From Candidatus Gottesmanbacteria bacterium (GTDB taxonomy: Bacteria > Patescibacteriota > Microgenomatia > UBA10105): a DNA stretch of 38,849 nt. Shown here piece after piece: positions 16,838 to 28,394 of the stretch. The position numbers were made by a program, and so were the translations under genes. Each line of letters opens with the position of its first letter. The stretch's first letter is position 1. The stretch is taken from the NCBI GenBank assembly GCA_023245415.1, contig JAHFKJ010000013.1:1027-39875 (forward strand). The letters are read 5' to 3'. Below the pieces are notes generated by a model. It made no database searches, was not told where the DNA came from, and saw only the letters and a list, made by a program, of their open reading frames with translations.

Positions 16838-17893
16838 TTAGGATGATGAAAAAATTCGGATCAAATCTTCCGGCCTTAAAGCATATTCCTTGGCCACATC
16901 CAGAGTCACCAGTCCTTTTTTGACCAGCTGTGCCAACGACACTTCAAGAAGAGCCATTCCAATATCGCCTGAAGTTTGAATAATATTGTCAATCAAGTGA
17001 GTTTTGCTTTCCCGGATGGCTGTAGAAATAGCTGGAGTAGACAGAAGAATCTCAGTTGCCGGACGTCGCCCGCCCCCAATTGTAGGTATCAAGCGTTGAG
17101 ATAATACTGCTTCAAGTGTTGCCGCAAGCTGTAATTTTATTTGCGGCTGCTGGTTTTCGGGAAAAACATCCACAATCCGGTCAATCGTTTGCGACGCAGA
17201 GTTGGTATGCAGTGTCGCAAATACCAGATGCCCCGTTTCAGCGATAGTCAAAGCTGCAGCGATCGTTTCATGATCACGCATTTCCCCGATCAAGACGACA
17301 TCCGGATCTTCGCGTAAAATACTCCTTAAAGCAACCCCCCAGGAATGTGTATCTCCATGCATTTCTCTTTGCGAAACGATTGATTTACCCCTCGGATAAA
17401 CATACTCAATCGGATCTTCGATTGTCACAATATGCGCATCTCTGGTTTGATTGATTTCATTTAAAATCGACGCCAGCGTCGTGGATTTTCCGTGACCGGT
17501 AGGTCCGGTAACCAGTATAAACCCCTGGCGCAGCGATACAAACTCGTGATAGATCCTGGGTAGTCCAAGGTCATCAATAGTTTTTATAGTATCAGACAGA
17601 TATCGAAATGATGCTGCCAGCGATCCTTTTTGATAATATGCATTTACCCGATAACGTGCGTTTGCATATGAATATGAAAAGTCGATTTCCCGGTTATTTG
17701 TCAATAAATCTTTCTGTTCTTCATTAAGAAGCGTAAAAATGAGCCGTTCGCTAAGTTCTGCATTTAGTACAGCTTCGCCGGGAATTTGAAATAGTTTTGA
17801 ATCGATGCGAATGACCGGCGGATATCCAACCAGTAAATGTAAATCTGAAGCAGAATGTTTGGCTGTATATTCCAGTAATTCTTTAATTTCCAT
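16838..17893 (-). CDS. pilT: Type IV pilus retraction ATPase PilT
   Basis: This 351-residue protein contains 'SDLHLLVGYPPVIRID' at the N-terminus, Walker A GPTGHGKST (130-138), an Asp box 'TIEDPIEYV', Walker B 'DVVLIGEMRD' (199 onward), a His box 'GHLVFATLHTNSASQTIDRIVDVFPE' and the PilT-specific 'AATLEAVLSQRLIP'. The C-terminal 'LLSTPAISTAIRESKTHLIDNIIQTS' matches the AIRNLIRE/REGKTHQI region of PilT, with Ser in place of the usual Gly. It hydrolyses ATP to depolymerise the pilus, allowing twitching or DNA uptake. The ATG is separated from the pilB stop by a 75-bp spacer that looks like an inserted element. Confidence 0.93.
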   Translation of the reverse strand: MEIKELLEYTAKHSASDLHLLVGYPPVIRIDSKLFQIPGEAVLNAELSERLIFTLLNEEQKDLLTNNREIDFSYSYANARYRVNAYYQKGSLAASFRYLSDTIKTIDDLGLPRIYHEFVSLRQGFILVTGPTGHGKSTTLASILNEINQTRDAHIVTIEDPIEYVYPRGKSIVSQREMHGDTHSWGVALRSILREDPDVVLIGEMRDHETIAAALTIAETGHLVFATLHTNSASQTIDRIVDVFPENQQPQIKLQLAATLEAVLSQRLIPTIGGGRRPATEILLSTPAISTAIRESKTHLIDNIIQTSGDIGMALLEVSLAQLVKKGLVTLDVAKEYALRPEDLIRIFSSS

Positions 17894-17978
17894 ATTAGTC
17901 TTGTAAATACCCTCTCACCACAAATTGACAATTACTAATTTCAAATTTGGATTTACTAGTATTTATTTATTAGTCTTG
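17893..17978. mobile_element. Mini-element (MITE-like) flanked by an 11-bp duplication between pilB and pilT
   Basis: The 11-mer TATTAGTCTTG occurs at 17893-17903 and 17968-17978. On the minus strand the copies read CAAGACTAATA: one contains the pilB stop, the other abuts the pilT ATG. The 64-bp interior begins and ends with TAAATAC/GTATTTA inverted ends. Removing one copy and the interior would restore pilB stop and pilT ATG joined as ...GACTAATATGG. This looks like insertion of a tiny palindromic element with target duplication. No transposase is encoded. The interior shares TCACCACAAAT and GTATTTATTT with the ppa-gyrA spacer element. Confidence 0.5.
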
Positions 17979-19676
17979 GGCGACCCGTAAAACTTCTTCT
18001 ATCGCAGTCACGCCTTCTAACACTTTCAAATATCCATCCTGTTTCATCGTCACCATGCCTTCTACGATTCCTTCTTTTTCCACATCTGAAGTCGAAGCCC
18101 GCTCCAGTACCATTTTGCCAATTTTTTCAGTAACTGGCAAGACTTCAAAAATACCTACCCTGCCTTGATAACCAGTGCTGTTACATTCAGCGCAGCCTCT
18201 TCCCCGAAATAGTTTTGTGGGCTGAAGTGGGTCTCCGATATACATTTTTCCTAAAACCTTTTTAATGTCATCAGCTACCTCAAACGGCGCCTCAAAATTT
18301 TGCTTGCAAAAATTACAAATCTTCCGGCAAATACGCTGGCCAATCGCGCAATTTAGAGCAGAAGCGACTAAAAATGGCTCAGCACCCATATCGAGTAAGC
18401 GGGGAAGTGCCCCAGAGGCATTATTAGTATGAAGTGTGGAAAAGACTAAATGTCCGGTTAATGCCGCCTGTATTGCCAGACTGGTGGTTTCAGAATCACG
18501 AATCTCTCCCACTAATATTATGTTCGGATCCTGGCGTAAAAATGACCGCAGTCCATTGGCGAACGATAAACCCGCGGCCGGGTTTATTTGGACCTGGTTA
18601 ATTCCGCCAATTTGATATTCAACCGGGTCTTCCAGCGTGACGATATTTATTTTTGTAGTATTTAGACGGGATAAAACTGAATAGAGCGTCGTCGTTTTTC
18701 CTGATCCGGTCGGACCCGTTACGAGAACGATTCCATGAGGCCGGATAATCTGTTCTTCCAGTGATCTTAACGCAGTTCCGCGAAGCCCTAACTCACCAAG
18801 TGTCGGAATACCGCCGGTTTTCTTGAGCAAACGCATTACAACTTTTTCTCCATGAACAGTGGGAAGTGTGGAGACCCGAAGATCTACTTCATCAAGACCC
18901 ATCCGAAAGTTAAACCGTCCATCTTGAGGGATGCGTTTTTCATCAATTTTCATATCCGAAAGGATTTTGATCCGCGACACCAGAGCTGCATGTAGAGATC
19001 TGGGAAGGGCAAGTTTTTCATGCAGGATTCCATCAATTCGGTAGCGGACACGTGTTTTTCCTTCCTGCGGCTCTATGTGTATATCGGAAACTCGATTTTT
19101 GGTGGCAAACTCAAGCAGCGTCGAAACAATTTTGGCTATAGGTGCTTCTTTTATTATTTCACCTAATTTTCCGGCTTCAATTGTGCGGATCTCCGGAGCG
19201 GCGGTTTCTTTAAGTGCTGCTGTTACTTCCACTCCTAAACTTTGGGCATAGCGTTCATCCACAGACTCAATGATATCAGCCGGAAGCGCCATATAAGCTT
19301 TTATTCTCTTTGATGTTTTCTGTTCCAAAAACTCAATCACCTGCAGATCAAACGGATCTTCCATCGCCACATGCAATACATTATTTATTCCGTCATAATC
19401 GAAAGGGAAAATAACATATCGCCGCGCAACCGGTTCGGGGATAAAGTTTATTACTTCCGGAGAAACGCCTTTTCCCGCGAGTTTGATATATGGAACATCC
19501 AGTACTTTAGCTCGGGCTTGAACCAATTGATCTTCACTGACGAGTTTTTTCTTAAGAACATAGTCTTCAATCTCTTGGCCGGTTTGCACCAGAACTGCGC
19601 GTATTTCTTCTGCTTGTTTCGTTTCCAGCGCTTTAAGTTCTACAAATGCATCGAGTAATTTTTGGGCAGAAATCAT
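17970..19676 (-). CDS. pilB: Type IV pilus assembly ATPase PilB (GspE family)
   Basis: This 568-residue protein has an N-terminal MshEN/GspE-N domain (about 1-150) and a central 'SDIHIEPQEGKTRVRYRIDG' (197 onward). Walker A is GPTGSGKTT (321-329), the Asp box is 'TLEDPVEYQ', Walker B is 'IILVGEIRDSET' (386 onward) and the His box is 'FSTLHTN'. Two zinc-binding CxxC pairs follow (Cys454/457 and 495/498). It drives pilin polymerisation. It is the first gene of the operon, with a TATAAT box 14 nt upstream of its ATG, divergent from the polymerase delta' gene. Length and motifs are complete. Confidence 0.95.
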   Translation of the reverse strand: MISAQKLLDAFVELKALETKQAEEIRAVLVQTGQEIEDYVLKKKLVSEDQLVQARAKVLDVPYIKLAGKGVSPEVINFIPEPVARRYVIFPFDYDGINNVLHVAMEDPFDLQVIEFLEQKTSKRIKAYMALPADIIESVDERYAQSLGVEVTAALKETAAPEIRTIEAGKLGEIIKEAPIAKIVSTLLEFATKNRVSDIHIEPQEGKTRVRYRIDGILHEKLALPRSLHAALVSRIKILSDMKIDEKRIPQDGRFNFRMGLDEVDLRVSTLPTVHGEKVVMRLLKKTGGIPTLGELGLRGTALRSLEEQIIRPHGIVLVTGPTGSGKTTTLYSVLSRLNTTKINIVTLEDPVEYQIGGINQVQINPAAGLSFANGLRSFLRQDPNIILVGEIRDSETTSLAIQAALTGHLVFSTLHTNNASGALPRLLDMGAEPFLVASALNCAIGQRICRKICNFCKQNFEAPFEVADDIKKVLGKMYIGDPLQPTKLFRGRGCAECNSTGYQGRVGIFEVLPVTEKIGKMVLERASTSDVEKEGIVEGMVTMKQDGYLKVLEGVTAIEEVLRVAQD

Positions 19677-19690
19677 AAGTTATTTAATTT

Positions 19691-19720
19691 ATTATAAAAT
19701 ATATACAGGCCTGGTACAAT
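19691..19720. promoter_or_regulatory. Divergent promoters for pilB (minus) and delta' gene (plus)
   Basis: On the minus strand TATAAT (19696-19691) lies 14 nt before the pilB ATG and would start the whole pilus operon with a leader of a few bases. On the plus strand TACAAT (19715-19720) is preceded by TGG, forming an extended -10 (TGn-TACAAT), about 29 nt before the ATG at 19750. No strong -35 is seen for either. Confidence 0.55.
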
Positions 19721-19749
19721 ACTAAAATATTTATTTAACTTTAGCACAT

Positions 19750-20463
19750 ATGCAAAAAAATAAACCGTTGACTTTTCAAACATATATTGTGGAACACCCT
19801 GATTTCGCTGTCAGAGAGTCGATCATCAAAAATCTGCTCACAAAACAAAACGTACAACCCGTAGATATACTCTGGCTCATAACTCAACATTCGCTAACAA
19901 TAGCCGAAGTCCAAAAAATGATTCGGTTTATTTCATTTAAGCCATACGCGTCATTGACAAAAGCGGTAATACTTTCCGGACACAGATTAACGCCCGAAGC
20001 CCAGCAGGCCCTCCTCAAAACTCTCGAAGAATCAGCAGGCAACAACCTTTTTTTTATTGAAGTACCCAGGCGAGAACTACTGCTACCAACGATTATTTCA
20101 CGCGCAGTTTTACTAAATTCACGCTCTCCTGTAGTTTCAGAAGTTATCGGGGCATCTCAAATACAATTTTGGGGAGCTATTTTGCGTTTTTCACTAGGCG
20201 ATCGTCTCAAAATTTGTGGTGAAATTATTAAAGATCGAAGCGAGACGATTCTCTGGCTGGAAGAACAAATTCATTTTTTCCGTATGTGTCTCATTTCTTC
20301 AATTACTCAGGGGAGATCTAGGATAGAATTATCAAATATTCATTTAGTTCAACTGGTACGCCTGACGGCGATAACACGTGATTTACTCGAAAAAAATATT
20401 TCCGTTAAACTAGCCCTGGATCACCTTTTTCTTGGGATACCGCAATCGCCTGCCTTGTCCTGA
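19750..20463 (+). CDS. DNA polymerase III delta'-like clamp-loader subunit
   Basis: This 237-residue protein matches the RuvB-like clamp-loader region of HolB/DnaX: 'VQKMIRFISFKPYASLTKAVILSGHRLTPEAQQALLKTLEESAGNNLFFIEVPRRELLLPTIISRAVLLN' contains the sensor-type 'LTPEAQQALLKTLEE' and 'LLPTIISR' motifs. No Walker A is present, as expected for an ATPase-inactive delta' subunit. The protein is short (E. coli HolB has 334 residues), lacking most of domain III. It would help load the sliding clamp during replication. It lies 56 nt upstream of gyrB with its own promoter. A diverged short DnaX paralogue is less likely. Confidence 0.75.
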   Translation: MQKNKPLTFQTYIVEHPDFAVRESIIKNLLTKQNVQPVDILWLITQHSLTIAEVQKMIRFISFKPYASLTKAVILSGHRLTPEAQQALLKTLEESAGNNLFFIEVPRRELLLPTIISRAVLLNSRSPVVSEVIGASQIQFWGAILRFSLGDRLKICGEIIKDRSETILWLEEQIHFFRMCLISSITQGRSRIELSNIHLVQLVRLTAITRDLLEKNISVKLALDHLFLGIPQSPALS

Positions 20464-20483
20464 AGTCCGGCTTTATGTATAAT
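20455..20483 (+). promoter_or_regulatory. gyrB promoter (TTGTCC-17-TATAAT)
   Basis: TTGTCC (20455-20460) and TATAAT (20478-20483) are separated by 17 bp. The -35 half overlaps the end of the upstream gene. The predicted transcript would have a leader of about 30 nt before the ATG at 20520. No Shine-Dalgarno is evident in that leader. Confidence 0.6.
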
Positions 20484-20516
20484 AGTTTTCTACTTTTGAA
20501 TTAACAATTAAACTAA

Positions 20517-23756
<3,240 letters not shown>

Positions 23757-23835
23757 TACGTGCAAATTTTATCCTGATCTTGCCGAAGGACCAAATTAGC
23801 TACGTTCGATTTATAAAAATTGATATCCGCCTTCG

Positions 23836-23850
23836 CTCGATATAATCGAG
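23836..23850 (+). promoter_or_regulatory. ppa promoter: -10 box within CTCGAT-ATA-ATCGAG palindrome
   Basis: TATAAT at 23841-23846 lies inside a perfect 6-3-6 inverted repeat (23836-23850). A possible -35, TTGATA, lies at 23820-23825 with a short 15-bp spacer. The palindrome over the -10 would suit an operator. The transcript would start near 23853 and include the Shine-Dalgarno at 23868. Confidence 0.45.
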
Positions 23851-23877
23851 ACTTGGGGCAAGATAATGGAGGTTAAT

Positions 23878-24387
23878 ATGAAAAATTTATCACCTGGGAA
23901 AAATCCACCTGAGGAAATAAATGTTTTTATCGAAATACCTCAAGGGAGTCTGGTTAAATATGAACTTGATAAGGATTCCGGGTATATATTCGTTGACCGG
24001 TTTGCTTTTACTACCATGGGGTATCCGGCTAATTATGGCTTCGTGCCAAATACTATCTCGGGCGACGGAGATCCGGTTGATGTGCTAGTTTTATCGGTGC
24101 AGCCGGTAGCTCCCGGTACCGTTATTCCAGCTACGCCAATCGGTTTATTGGAAATGGAAGATGAGGCCGGGGTAGACGCAAAAGTAATTGCAGTACCACC
24201 TTTGAATGTCGATCCATTTTATGGCAGATATAAAGATATTAGTGATCTTGACGAAGCTGTCAAAAACAGAATTAAGCATTTTTTTGAGCACTACAAAGAA
24301 CTCGAGCCTAAAAAATGGGTGAAAGTAAAAAACTGGCACGGTAAAGAAGCTGCGCTTGAAGAAGTGCGGAAGGGGCTAATTAAATAA
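23878..24387 (+). CDS. ppa: Inorganic pyrophosphatase (family I)
   Basis: I choose the ATG at 23878 (169 residues). It has a good Shine-Dalgarno GGAGG at 23868-23872 with 5-nt spacing, and the resulting N-terminus '[24 protein letters not shown]' aligns with family I enzymes. An upstream ATG at 23866 would put the Shine-Dalgarno inside the gene. Metal-binding aspartates are Asp63, Asp68 (DGDPVD) and Asp100 (DEAGVDAK). 'KYELDKDSG', 'YPANYGFVP' and '[10 protein letters not shown]' are conserved. The soluble hexameric enzyme hydrolyses PPi, pulling nucleotide and nucleotide-sugar reactions forward. It stands between the two gyrase genes with its own promoter. Confidence 0.96.
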   Translation: MKNLSPGKNPPEEINVFIEIPQGSLVKYELDKDSGYIFVDRFAFTTMGYPANYGFVPNTISGDGDPVDVLVLSVQPVAPGTVIPATPIGLLEMEDEAGVDAKVIAVPPLNVDPFYGRYKDISDLDEAVKNRIKHFFEHYKELEPKKWVKVKNWHGKEAALEEVRKGLIK

Positions 24388-24491
24388 TTACCGATAGATA
24401 CAAATCACCACAAATAAACACAAATAAGTACCATACATTTGTATTTATTTGTAGTATTTAACATTGGTAGTTATTGGTATTTATTTTTAAA
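24384..24491. repeat. Long imperfect palindrome filling the ppa-gyrA spacer
   Basis: The core arms ACAAATAAACACAAAT (24410-24425) and ATTTGTATTTATTTGT (24437-24452) pair with one mismatch across an 11-nt loop. The outer flanks also pair imperfectly: AATAATTACCGATAG at the left against the complement of TATTGGTATTTATT at the right. The whole ~105-nt spacer is thus one AT-rich imperfect hairpin ending right before the gyrA ATG. It lacks a GC stem plus T-run, so it is not an ordinary terminator. It shares short motifs with the pilB-pilT element and is probably a small dispersed repeat. Confidence 0.55.
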
Positions 24492-24492
24492 T

Positions 24493-26964
24493 ATGAATAT
24501 TGGTAAAGTCATTCCAACTGAAATAGTTTCTGCAATGCAAAAGTCGTACCTGGATTATGCGATGTCTGTCATCGTGGCCAGGGCATTGCCAGATGTAAAA
24601 GACGGGCTTAAACCTGTGCATCGGCGTGTTCTCTACGCCATGCAACAAATGGGTTTATCCCATCCCAGCCGCTATACAAAGGCAGCAAAAGTAGTCGGAG
24701 AAGTTTTGGGTAAATTTCATCCCCATGGTGACATGCCGGTTTATGATTCACTGGTACGCCTGGCTCAAAGCTTCTCAATGCGCTATCCCCTCATTGATGG
24801 TCAAGGTAATTTTGGATCGATAGATGGCGATCCACCAGCAGCCATGCGCTATACCGAATGTCGCTTGGCGGCAATTTCTACGGAAATGCTTCTGGATATT
24901 GACAAAAATACAGTCGATTTTGTTGACAATTTCGACGCAACGCTTAAAGAACCGCTTTTTTTACCGGCAAAACTTCCCAATCTGCTGCTTATGGGCGCTG
25001 AAGGCATAGCTGTGGGTATGGCTACCAAAATTCCTCCGCATAATTTAATCGAAGTGGTTGATGCCCTCATCTATATGATAGACAAGGGAAAAATTTCTCA
25101 GGAAGAAGGGAAAAATGTTTTTACGTCAAAAACATTACTTGAGGAATTGATGCAGTTTATTAAAGGTCCCGATTTTCCCACTTCGGGCGTTATTTACGAT
25201 ATTAAAGAAATTATGGCAGCCTACTCAACGGGCAGGGGCCGGATCGTAATGCGGGGTAAGGCCGATATTGAAGAAATCGGCAATGGCAAAAGTGCTATCA
25301 TCATCACAGAATTACCCTATCAGGTCAACAAAGCTCTCCTGGTTGCCAAAATTGCCGATTTGGCTAAGGACAAAAAATTGGACGGAATATCAGACTTACG
25401 CGACGAGTCAGACCGACACGGTATCCGGGTAGTTGTTGAACTAAAACGCGACGCCAAACCCAGGTCGGTACTCAATAATATATTCAAGCATACCGCTCTA
25501 CAAACAATCTTTCCGGTCAACATGGTAGCACTGGTTGATGGTACACCCAAAACACTCGCTCTTAAAACAATTCTCGAGGAATATGTGAAGCATCGCTTGG
25601 AAGTGATCCGTAAACGCAGTGAATTTGAACTACACCGGGCCCGGGAACGCGCACATATTTTGGAAGGGTTATTGATTGCGGTCAATAATATTGACGCAGT
25701 TATCGAAACGATAAAAAAATCCATTGATGCGGATGATGCGAAAACCAACCTGATGGTCAAGTTTAAGCTCAGCCAGATTCAATCAATTGCAATTCTTGAT
25801 ATGCAACTTCGTCGCTTGGCAGCACTGGAACGACAAAAGCTGGAAGACGAATACAAAATGGTCAAAGAAACTATTGCCTATCTTGAAGATTTACTTTCCC
25901 ATCCCGTGAAAATGCTCAAAATTATTAAGGATGAACTAAGTAAAGTAAAGGATAAATTCGGTGATCAAAGGCGGACACGGGTATACAAATCAAAAGTCGG
26001 CGAATTCGCGGAAGAGGATTTGATCGCCAACGAAGAAACAATAATCACCCTTACCAGAACCGGCTATATAAAGCGTCTACCAAAGACCACCTTTAAAATG
26101 CAAGGCAGAGGTGGAAAAGGCGTGATCGGACAAACGCTCAAAGAAGAAGATGAGGTAGACAAAATAGCCTCGGCAATGACGCATGACAACGTTTTATTTT
26201 TTACCAATAAGGGTAAAGTGTATCAGATCAAAGCGTGGGATCTGTCCGAAACCTCCCGACAAGCCAAAGGCCAGGCGATCGTCAATTTGATAAATATTGA
26301 ACAAGGAGAACAAGTCACATCAATGCTCACGTATGGCAAACTGGAAATGGAAAAAGCCAAGTACATATTTATGTCGACCAAAAATGGCACCGTGAAAAAA
26401 ACAAATTTAACCGAATATGAAAATATCCGTAAAAACGGCCTGGTAGCAATCAAGCTGGAAAAAAGTGACGCACTTTCCTGGACGGCATTATCCACCGGTA
26501 GTGACGATATTTTGCTGGCAACTCATGACGGCAAATCTATCAGATTTCACGAACGGGAAGTCAGACCTACGGGACGTGATACCATGGGTGTCAGAGGTAT
26601 CATTCTTAAACCAAGCGACTATCTTATCAGTATGGATATAATAAACGAACAGAGTCAGAACTGTGATTTTCTGACCATCATGGAAAGAGGCTTAGGCAAA
26701 AAAACACCGGTAAAGGGTTTTCCTAAACAAAAACGCGGTGGACAGGGTGTAAAAGTCGCGCAAGTTACTCCAAAAACCGGCAAAGCGGTCGTTTCGCAAT
26801 TTATTCCACCTGAATGTGAAGCGATTATCATCACTTCACTTAAAGGTCAGGTAGTTAAACTGCCTATTACCTCAATTCCCAAGCTTTCCCGGGCAACTTC
26901 AGGTGTGATTTTGATGCGTTTTGCAGATAAAGGAGATATTGTGGCGGCGGCAGCGTGCATTTAG
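24493..26964 (+). CDS. gyrA: DNA gyrase subunit A
   Basis: I choose the ATG at 24493 (823 residues). An upstream TTG frame from 24439 runs through the palindromic spacer and is not conserved. The N-terminus '[37 protein letters not shown]' and the catalytic Tyr120 in 'AAMRYTE' are clear. The GyrA box in the C-terminal beta-pinwheel ('[12 protein letters not shown]') separates it from ParC. Six pinwheel blades with '[10 protein letters not shown]' and 'STKNGTVKK'-type strands follow. It cuts and reseals DNA in the gyrase A2B2 complex. The quinolone-region sequence is [10 protein letters not shown], with Met and Pro at the positions equal to E. coli Ser83 and Ala84. Confidence 0.96.
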   Translation: MNIGKVIPTEIVSAMQKSYLDYAMSVIVARALPDVKDGLKPVHRRVLYAMQQMGLSHPSRYTKAAKVVGEVLGKFHPHGDMPVYDSLVRLAQSFSMRYPLIDGQGNFGSIDGDPPAAMRYTECRLAAISTEMLLDIDKNTVDFVDNFDATLKEPLFLPAKLPNLLLMGAEGIAVGMATKIPPHNLIEVVDALIYMIDKGKISQEEGKNVFTSKTLLEELMQFIKGPDFPTSGVIYDIKEIMAAYSTGRGRIVMRGKADIEEIGNGKSAIIITELPYQVNKALLVAKIADLAKDKKLDGISDLRDESDRHGIRVVVELKRDAKPRSVLNNIFKHTALQTIFPVNMVALVDGTPKTLALKTILEEYVKHRLEVIRKRSEFELHRARERAHILEGLLIAVNNIDAVIETIKKSIDADDAKTNLMVKFKLSQIQSIAILDMQLRRLAALERQKLEDEYKMVKETIAYLEDLLSHPVKMLKIIKDELSKVKDKFGDQRRTRVYKSKVGEFAEEDLIANEETIITLTRTGYIKRLPKTTFKMQGRGGKGVIGQTLKEEDEVDKIASAMTHDNVLFFTNKGKVYQIKAWDLSETSRQAKGQAIVNLINIEQGEQVTSMLTYGKLEMEKAKYIFMSTKNGTVKKTNLTEYENIRKNGLVAIKLEKSDALSWTALSTGSDDILLATHDGKSIRFHEREVRPTGRDTMGVRGIILKPSDYLISMDIINEQSQNCDFLTIMERGLGKKTPVKGFPKQKRGGQGVKVAQVTPKTGKAVVSQFIPPECEAIIITSLKGQVVKLPITSIPKLSRATSGVILMRFADKGDIVAAAACI

Positions 26965-27007
26965 AAACAGAAATATGACTTACGATTGATCTAAACCTTA
27001 TCTTCCT

Positions 27008-27874
27008 ATGCGTGTAGATGGAAAATTAATAGCTGCTAAGTTACTTGACCGACTTAAAATTCAAGTAAATCAACTTAAACAAAAAAATATCCTCCCCCAT
27101 TTGGCAGTTGTATTGGTAGGGGATAATCCGGACTCGCTGACATATATCAAACAGAAACAAAAATCGGCAATTACAATCGGTATCCGCTTTAGTTTATATC
27201 ATCTTACTGAAAGTACTGCCCCAACCAAACTCTCAAGCCTAGTCAAAAATCTGGCAAAAGCTGGAAACGTTCATGCCCTCATTGTGCAAAGACCATTGCC
27301 AAATCGCTTTGATACTGCAGCCACTACCGAGTTAGTCCCCGTGCAAAAAGATGTTGATGGCTTCGGGGAGCGTTCCCAGTTTTATCCGCCCATCGCACTT
27401 TCGGTCATTAAAATATTGAATGAGATATATTTTACACACATCGTGGGGCAAACGAGATTTACGGATGATTTCACAGCACCTTTCATTTCCTGGCTAAAAA
27501 GCAAACATATCGTATTAATTGGAATTGGTGATACCGCAGGATTTCCGATATCCAATACCTTTGTTAAAAATGATGTACCTTTCGCAATTGTTACAAGCAA
27601 ATCACCAAACAGAGAAGAAATATTAATCCAGGCTGATATAATTATCACTGCTGTGGGCAAATCTGAAATCATTACTGTTCAACAAATAAAAACAGGTGTT
27701 ATAATTATTGGCGTTGGATTACATAGCGAAAATGGAAAACTGAGAAATGATTACGTTGACGCAGATATAGCTCAAAAGGCGGCTTTTTATACACCAACGC
27801 CTGGTGGAACTGGACCTGTGAATGTAGCCAGTTTAATGGAAAACGTGGTCAAGGCAGCTCAAACTCAAGGCTGA
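27008..27874 (+). CDS. folD: Bifunctional methylene-THF dehydrogenase / methenyl-THF cyclohydrolase
   Basis: This 288-residue protein is the normal FolD length. The catalytic 'YIKQKQK' has Lys50 in the position of the conserved Y-x3-K lysine. 'IVQRPLP' corresponds to QLPLP (Gln94), 'KDVDGF' (Asp115/Asp117) is intact, the Rossmann segment is 'VLIGIGDTAGFPI', and 'PTPGGTGPVN' is the C-terminal signature. It interconverts methylene-, methenyl- and formyl-THF with NADP, feeding one-carbon units to purines, thymidylate or formyl-Met. Two deviations are Arg for Leu in QLPLP and GDT for the usual GRS that contacts the NADP phosphate. It follows gyrA by 43 nt and may be co-transcribed. Confidence 0.92.
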   Translation: MRVDGKLIAAKLLDRLKIQVNQLKQKNILPHLAVVLVGDNPDSLTYIKQKQKSAITIGIRFSLYHLTESTAPTKLSSLVKNLAKAGNVHALIVQRPLPNRFDTAATTELVPVQKDVDGFGERSQFYPPIALSVIKILNEIYFTHIVGQTRFTDDFTAPFISWLKSKHIVLIGIGDTAGFPISNTFVKNDVPFAIVTSKSPNREEILIQADIIITAVGKSEIITVQQIKTGVIIIGVGLHSENGKLRNDYVDADIAQKAAFYTPTPGGTGPVNVASLMENVVKAAQTQG

Positions 27875-27886
27875 TTGTCTTGCTAT

Positions 27887-27905
27887 TTGTCAATATATTT
27901 GACAA
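27887..27905. promoter_or_regulatory. Perfect inverted repeat TTGTCAA-TATAT-TTGACAA
   Basis: A 7-5-7 perfect inverted repeat lies between folD and the next gene, 7 nt before its ATG at 27913. It could be an operator or an RNA hairpin affecting translation of the small downstream gene. TTGACA within it could be a -35, but a matching -10 would fall inside the coding region. Confidence 0.35.
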
Positions 27906-27912
27906 TAAATAT

Positions 27913-28377
27913 ATGTCAATTAATACAACGGGTGACAATTCTCCTCGACCAATAGATAGAAATAGTCCTCATTATAATGCCAACGATTTGTACACTCTGC
28001 AAATTCGAAACTCGCCTGAACTTACCGGTAAATCTTATTTTATGCTCAATTGGGCTCAAGTTGAGACTCTCAGACTTAAGCTTACGGAAGAAGATATGCA
28101 ATCTACCTCAGAAACAGACCCAACGAACTTAAATAGATTAGCTCTGTTTGATAAGCGTTTAATTGAAATGAAAACTTTAATGGATAAACCGGAACAATTG
28201 AGACAAATTCGTCGAGAGATGATCAATTTATTTTTTACGTACAAATATAATAATTTGAATTTTGCGTTTTTAGACCCTGAAGAAACTAACGGAAAAACTC
28301 ATGTATCAACAGTCTCATTTCCACTTGCCGTTTCTCCAGATTTATTATCAAAGATTACCCAGGATTTGGAAGAGTAA
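27913..28377 (+). CDS. Hypothetical protein, 154 residues
   Basis: I prefer the ATG at 27913, since an in-frame TTG at 27880 would run through an inverted repeat. The protein is soluble, with no signal or membrane span. It has an N-terminal Asn/Pro-rich segment, then charged helices ('AQVETLRLKLTEEDMQ', 'LFDKRLIEMKTLMDKPEQLRQIRREMINLFFTYKY') and an Asp/Glu-rich C-terminus. I do not recognise the family. It lies 38 nt after folD and converges with the recombinase gene, with 17 nt between the stops. The length, codon use and lack of a competing frame support it as real. Confidence 0.6.
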   Translation: MSINTTGDNSPRPIDRNSPHYNANDLYTLQIRNSPELTGKSYFMLNWAQVETLRLKLTEEDMQSTSETDPTNLNRLALFDKRLIEMKTLMDKPEQLRQIRREMINLFFTYKYNNLNFAFLDPEETNGKTHVSTVSFPLAVSPDLLSKITQDLEE

Positions 28378-28394
28378 TTTAAGATCCTATATTT

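Noticed and set aside
23866-23877. Upstream ATG of the pyrophosphatase
   Set aside because: The GGAGG Shine-Dalgarno overlaps it and is correctly spaced only for the ATG at 23878.
24439-24492. TTG-initiated extension of GyrA
   Set aside because: It runs through the palindromic spacer; GyrA homologues start at MNIGKV-like sequence and the ATG at 24493 is suitable.
25320-25760. 146-codon open frame antisense to gyrA
   Set aside because: It lies fully within a conserved gyrA region, has low-complexity Ser/Arg composition and no start signals; it is a shadow frame.
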